A stretch of DNA of 7,688 bases from an uncultured Collinsella sp. (GTDB lineage Bacteria > Actinomycetota > Coriobacteriia > Coriobacteriales > Coriobacteriaceae): the NCBI GenBank assembly GCA_934630855.1, contig CAKTWW010000059.1:1-7688 (forward strand), given 5' to 3'. Each line of letters begins with the position of its first letter. Within the stretch, counting starts at the first letter, position 1. The notes below the pieces were generated by a model that saw only the letters and a list, made by a program, of their open reading frames with translations, did no database searches and was not told the DNA's origin. The position numbers were made by a program, and so were the translations under genes. Shown here piece after piece: positions 5,636 to 7,688 of the stretch.

Positions 5636-6906
5636 CTCCATTGGCCGTTCTGGAAAATCACAACTTCACGTCCATCAGGTGTAATGCCCGTAATATCGAT
5701 ATCGTCCGTGCCGATCATAAAGTCGACGTGCGTGCTCGAGACGTTAACGCCATGCTCCAGGAGCTCCTCCTTGGACATGTCATACCCACCCTCGATGCAT
5801 TCGGGGAAACCGACACCCAGCGCGAGATGGCAACTAGCGTTCTCGTCATAGAGCGTGTCATAGAACAGGACGCCGCTTTCGCGAATCGGCGTGTTCTTGG
5901 AGATGAGCGCGACCTCGCCCAGATGAGCAGCGCCTTCATCGGTGTCAATGATGCTCGCAAGCGTTGTCTTGCCAACGCGGGCGTCGTAGTCCACCACACG
6001 GCCGCCCTCGAACTTAATCCAAAAATCGTCGACCTTATTGCCGTGGTGGATAAGCGGCATAGCCGAGTACACGATACCGTCGGCACGCATCCGATCAGGC
6101 GAGGTGAAGACTTCCTCGGTGGGGATGTTGGGGAAGAAGGGGTGCCCATCGGGCGTTTTGCCCTTGCCGCCAGCCCACTCGTGACCTTTCGTCATGCCAA
6201 TCGTCAGATCGGTTCCATTTGCAGCGGTGTAATGCAGGCAATCGAAATGATTGTCGTTCAGGAAACGCAGGTTCTTTTCGAACGCCGCGTCATGGAGCTC
6301 CCAGTCGCTTTCCGGGTCCTGGCCATCGGCACGAGCGGTGTGCAGAATCGCGTTCCACAGCTTATAGATGGCAACCTCATCGGCGTCGCCCGGGAACACC
6401 TCGCGCGCCCATGCCACGACCGGAGCGCCGGCGATACACCACGGATTGATGTTGTAATCCAGTCCACGGCGGAAAACCTTGCACTGCGTATTCCTCGCCT
6501 TGGATGCCGCAGCGGGCTTGGCGGGGTCGATGCCCTTGAGCGCCGCAGGATCCGCGCCCTCGATAAAGATGAAGCAGGCGCTATCCTCGGCCAGGGAATC
6601 CAGCTGCAGGCGCTTCCACTCGGGCGTTTGCTCAAAATAGCTTTTCTCGACATGCTCGTACGTGAGCCTCGTCACGGCATCATCAGCCCAAATGACCGTC
6701 ACGTGGCCAGCACCGGCGGCATAGGCCTCCGCGACCACTACGCGGGCAAATGTCGCGCACTCGACCGGAGACTGAACAACGACCTCCTGGCCGGGCTTGA
6801 CGTTTACGCCCTTGCGGACAACCAGGCGCGCATAGTTTTTTATCTTGGGCTGCAGGGCCTTCATACCCTCCAGAGCCTCTTCGACCGTCAGGGCAGCTCG
6901 AATCAT
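5626..6906 (-). CDS. M29-family metallo-aminopeptidase (AmpS/PepS type)
   Basis: This cytoplasmic exopeptidase family uses two metal ions to remove N-terminal residues from peptides. Using the ATG at 6906 (426 residues), the expected ligands are E265 (in EEVFTSP), E331 (GEVALI), H360 (ASCHLALG), H393 and D395 (THVDFMIG). Their spacing of 66, 29, 33 and 2 matches what I recall for characterised M29 enzymes, so the active site looks complete. A conserved tyrosine expected seven residues after the central His is a phenylalanine here (HLALGVGF). The length is normal and there is no signal peptide. An ATG at 6918 would add four residues but has no ribosome site. GGAG at 6913-6916 sits six bases before the ATG at 6906, and the likely -10 box would place the transcript start at about 6915, so I prefer 6906. 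It is a single-gene unit followed by tRNA-Lys. Family confident; substrate range unknown. Confidence 0.93.
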   Translation of the reverse strand: MIRAALTVEEALEGMKALQPKIKNYARLVVRKGVNVKPGQEVVVQSPVECATFARVVVAEAYAAGAGHVTVIWADDAVTRLTYEHVEKSYFEQTPEWKRLQLDSLAEDSACFIFIEGADPAALKGIDPAKPAAASKARNTQCKVFRRGLDYNINPWCIAGAPVVAWAREVFPGDADEVAIYKLWNAILHTARADGQDPESDWELHDAAFEKNLRFLNDNHFDCLHYTAANGTDLTIGMTKGHEWAGGKGKTPDGHPFFPNIPTEEVFTSPDRMRADGIVYSAMPLIHHGNKVDDFWIKFEGGRVVDYDARVGKTTLASIIDTDEGAAHLGEVALISKNTPIRESGVLFYDTLYDENASCHLALGVGFPECIEGGYDMSKEELLEHGVNVSSTHVDFMIGTDDIDITGITPDGREVVIFQNGQWSWE

Positions 6907-6921
6907 GTGCCACTCCATCTA

Positions 6922-6950
6922 TCTATAGAACAGTAAAAGGCGCGCCGCAA
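6922..6950 (-). promoter_or_regulatory. Candidate promoter of the aminopeptidase gene
   Basis: On the minus strand TATAGA (6922-6927) lies 17 bases after TTGCGG (6945-6950). The -10 box is good and the -35 box weak (TTG only). The predicted start is near 6915, giving an almost leaderless transcript with only the GGAG site before the ATG at 6906. The -35 box lies in the loop of the neighbouring terminator hairpin. Confidence 0.4.
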
Positions 6951-6965
6951 AAAACGACGCGCCTT
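6934..6965 (-). terminator. Terminator of the purC-membrane protein unit
   Basis: AAGGCGCG (6937-6944) pairs with CGCGCCTT (6958-6965) across a 13-base loop that contains a T-run. On the minus strand the hairpin ends in a short TTTT. It lies about 30 bases after the stop of the membrane-protein gene and fits as its terminator. The T-run is short, so strength is uncertain. Confidence 0.65.
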
Positions 6966-6995
6966 ATATCTTAGCGATAAGTATGGATGCAAACG

Positions 6996-7571
6996 CTACT
7001 TCTTCTTGGAGTCCTTCTTGTCCTCCTCGGCAGCCGAACGCTCAATAAGAGCGTTGAGCTTGTTGTCGGACATACCCTCGGCCTGTGCGCGATACATATT
7101 GCGCAGGGGACGAATGCGAGCGAAGTCATAGATGAAGTCGCCCAGGATGATGACGTAGGACAAAACGATGCCGACCATCTGGACGGGACTGGACACCGCG
7201 CCGCCGGGAGCGAAGTAGAGCGAAGCCCAAATTGCCACGACGAGCACCATGCCGATGGCGAGCACAGCCCACCAAATACGGCGACGCTTGGTGTAGTCCT
7301 CATCCTGCTTAAGAAGGATATTCGACACCGTGTAGATGCGGTCCTCCTTGGCACGCTGCTTTGCCTTGCGGGCGCGCTTCTCCTCCTTGGAAAGGCCTTC
7401 CAGGTTTTCACCCTTCTCGAGCTCTTTACGACGGGCTTTAGACGAAGCCGGCACGACGCGGACAGAGCTGGCAGCCTGACGGGCGGGCTTAGCGGATGCG
7501 GCGGACTTGCGCGCAACCCCGGTGACCTCGTGGGATTGCGTGCGCTTGTTCGTGGCGCTTCGGGTACTCAC
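6996..7571 (-). CDS. Two-helix membrane protein of unknown function
   Basis: I do not recognise this 191-residue protein as a characterised family. The first 98 residues are hydrophilic and very basic, with an Ala/Ser/Lys-rich start and an ELEKGENLEGLSKEEKRARKAKQRAK stretch, broken here only for description at residues 50-75, that looks helical or coiled. Two membrane helices follow at about 99-120 (starting WWAVLAIG) and 130-150 (MVGIVLSYVIILGDF). A charged tail of about 40 residues ends in DKKDSKKK. Both ends should face the cytoplasm. The start is GTG at 7571, directly touching the purC stop as TAAGTG, with AAGGAG at 7581-7586 inside the end of purC. The gene is therefore probably translated together with purC and shares its transcript. 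The coding call is strong and the function unknown. The basic N-terminus could contact nucleic acid or phospholipid, but that is speculation. Confidence 0.88.
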   Translation of the reverse strand: MSTRSATNKRTQSHEVTGVARKSAASAKPARQAASSVRVVPASSKARRKELEKGENLEGLSKEEKRARKAKQRAKEDRIYTVSNILLKQDEDYTKRRRIWWAVLAIGMVLVVAIWASLYFAPGGAVSSPVQMVGIVLSYVIILGDFIYDFARIRPLRNMYRAQAEGMSDNKLNALIERSAAEEDKKDSKKK

Positions 7572-7688
7572 TTATGCGTTCTCCTTCATGCTTGTGAACT
7601 GGGAGCCCGTGATGATCTGGAAGGCCTCGCGATAGCGCTCGGACGTGCCATCGATGACCTCGGTGGGCAGGTGCGGGGTTTCCCCCGT
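7572..7688 (-). CDS. purC: SAICAR synthetase PurC, C-terminal end (partial)
   Basis: The gene runs off the right edge, so only its last 38 residues are present, ending with TAA. They read TPHLPTEVIDGTSERYREAF and then QIITGSQF. The LPxEV..xTSxRYxEAFxxITG pattern is the typical C-terminal helix of the longer, monomeric type of phosphoribosylaminoimidazole-succinocarboxamide synthase. That enzyme joins aspartate to CAIR in purine synthesis. The short length limits certainty, and the catalytic region lies outside the window. The stop codon abuts the GTG of the following membrane-protein gene. Confidence 0.75.
   Translation of the reverse strand, partial: TGETPHLPTEVIDGTSERYREAFQIITGSQFTSMKENA

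Noticed and set aside
5602..6936. A 444-codon plus-strand frame opposite the aminopeptidase
   Set aside because: The minus-strand frame carries all M29 metal ligands with correct spacing. The plus-strand product has no recognisable pattern and would begin inside the tRNA promoter region.
6971..7516. Alternative 181-codon minus-strand frame over the membrane-protein gene
   Set aside because: It is a shifted reading of the same DNA, rich in Ser/Arg/Pro. The chosen frame has a ribosome site, abuts purC and shows two clear membrane helices.

Overview
The window looks like a chromosomal segment of a high-GC Gram-positive bacterium. A gut Coriobacteriia member (Collinsella-like) is my best guess. 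That rests on strongly GC-ending codons in the long genes, GTG starts, a monomeric-type PurC tail and the general look of the proteins. It is an inference and I could not test it by search.

The left half (1-4158, + strand) is the distal end of a type I restriction-modification operon. In order it holds a 5'-truncated specificity subunit (hsdS remnant, C-terminal part only), an unrecognised 146-residue gene, and a complete hsdR motor/nuclease subunit. Each junction is a 4-base GTGA stop/start overlap, so the three frames look translationally coupled. hsdM is not in the window. HsdR has its PD-(D/E)xK nuclease site and helicase motifs intact. The HsdS frame begins part-way through a target-recognition domain after an in-frame stop, in sequence that is visibly more AT-rich than what follows, which suggests a rearranged or silent specificity cassette.

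The middle (4159-5520) is accessory-looking and mostly non-coding. It starts with a perfect 16-bp palindrome just after hsdR. A minus-strand class B sortase follows, with its catalytic His, Cys and Arg present but no usable start codon. Upstream of the sortase is a terminator-like hairpin with a T-run, then an array of five near-identical TTGAC-TTCAT-GTCAA dyads, three of them spaced exactly 21 bp, and then a very AT-rich tract. A stem-loop-rich stretch without a convincing gene fills the rest up to a terminator. The dyad array and its combination with the hairpin and start-less sortase are the least explained parts of the window.

The right part (5474-7688, all minus strand) is ordinary core genome. 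Reading in the direction of transcription, it holds the C-terminal end of purC, a two-helix membrane protein fused to it by TAAGTG, a terminator, an M29-family metallo-aminopeptidase, and tRNA-Lys(TTT) with its own promoter inside the end of the aminopeptidase gene and a clean rho-independent terminator. The restriction/sortase block therefore ends against a tRNA gene, a common border for acquired DNA, although I found no duplicated tRNA 3' end inside the window.
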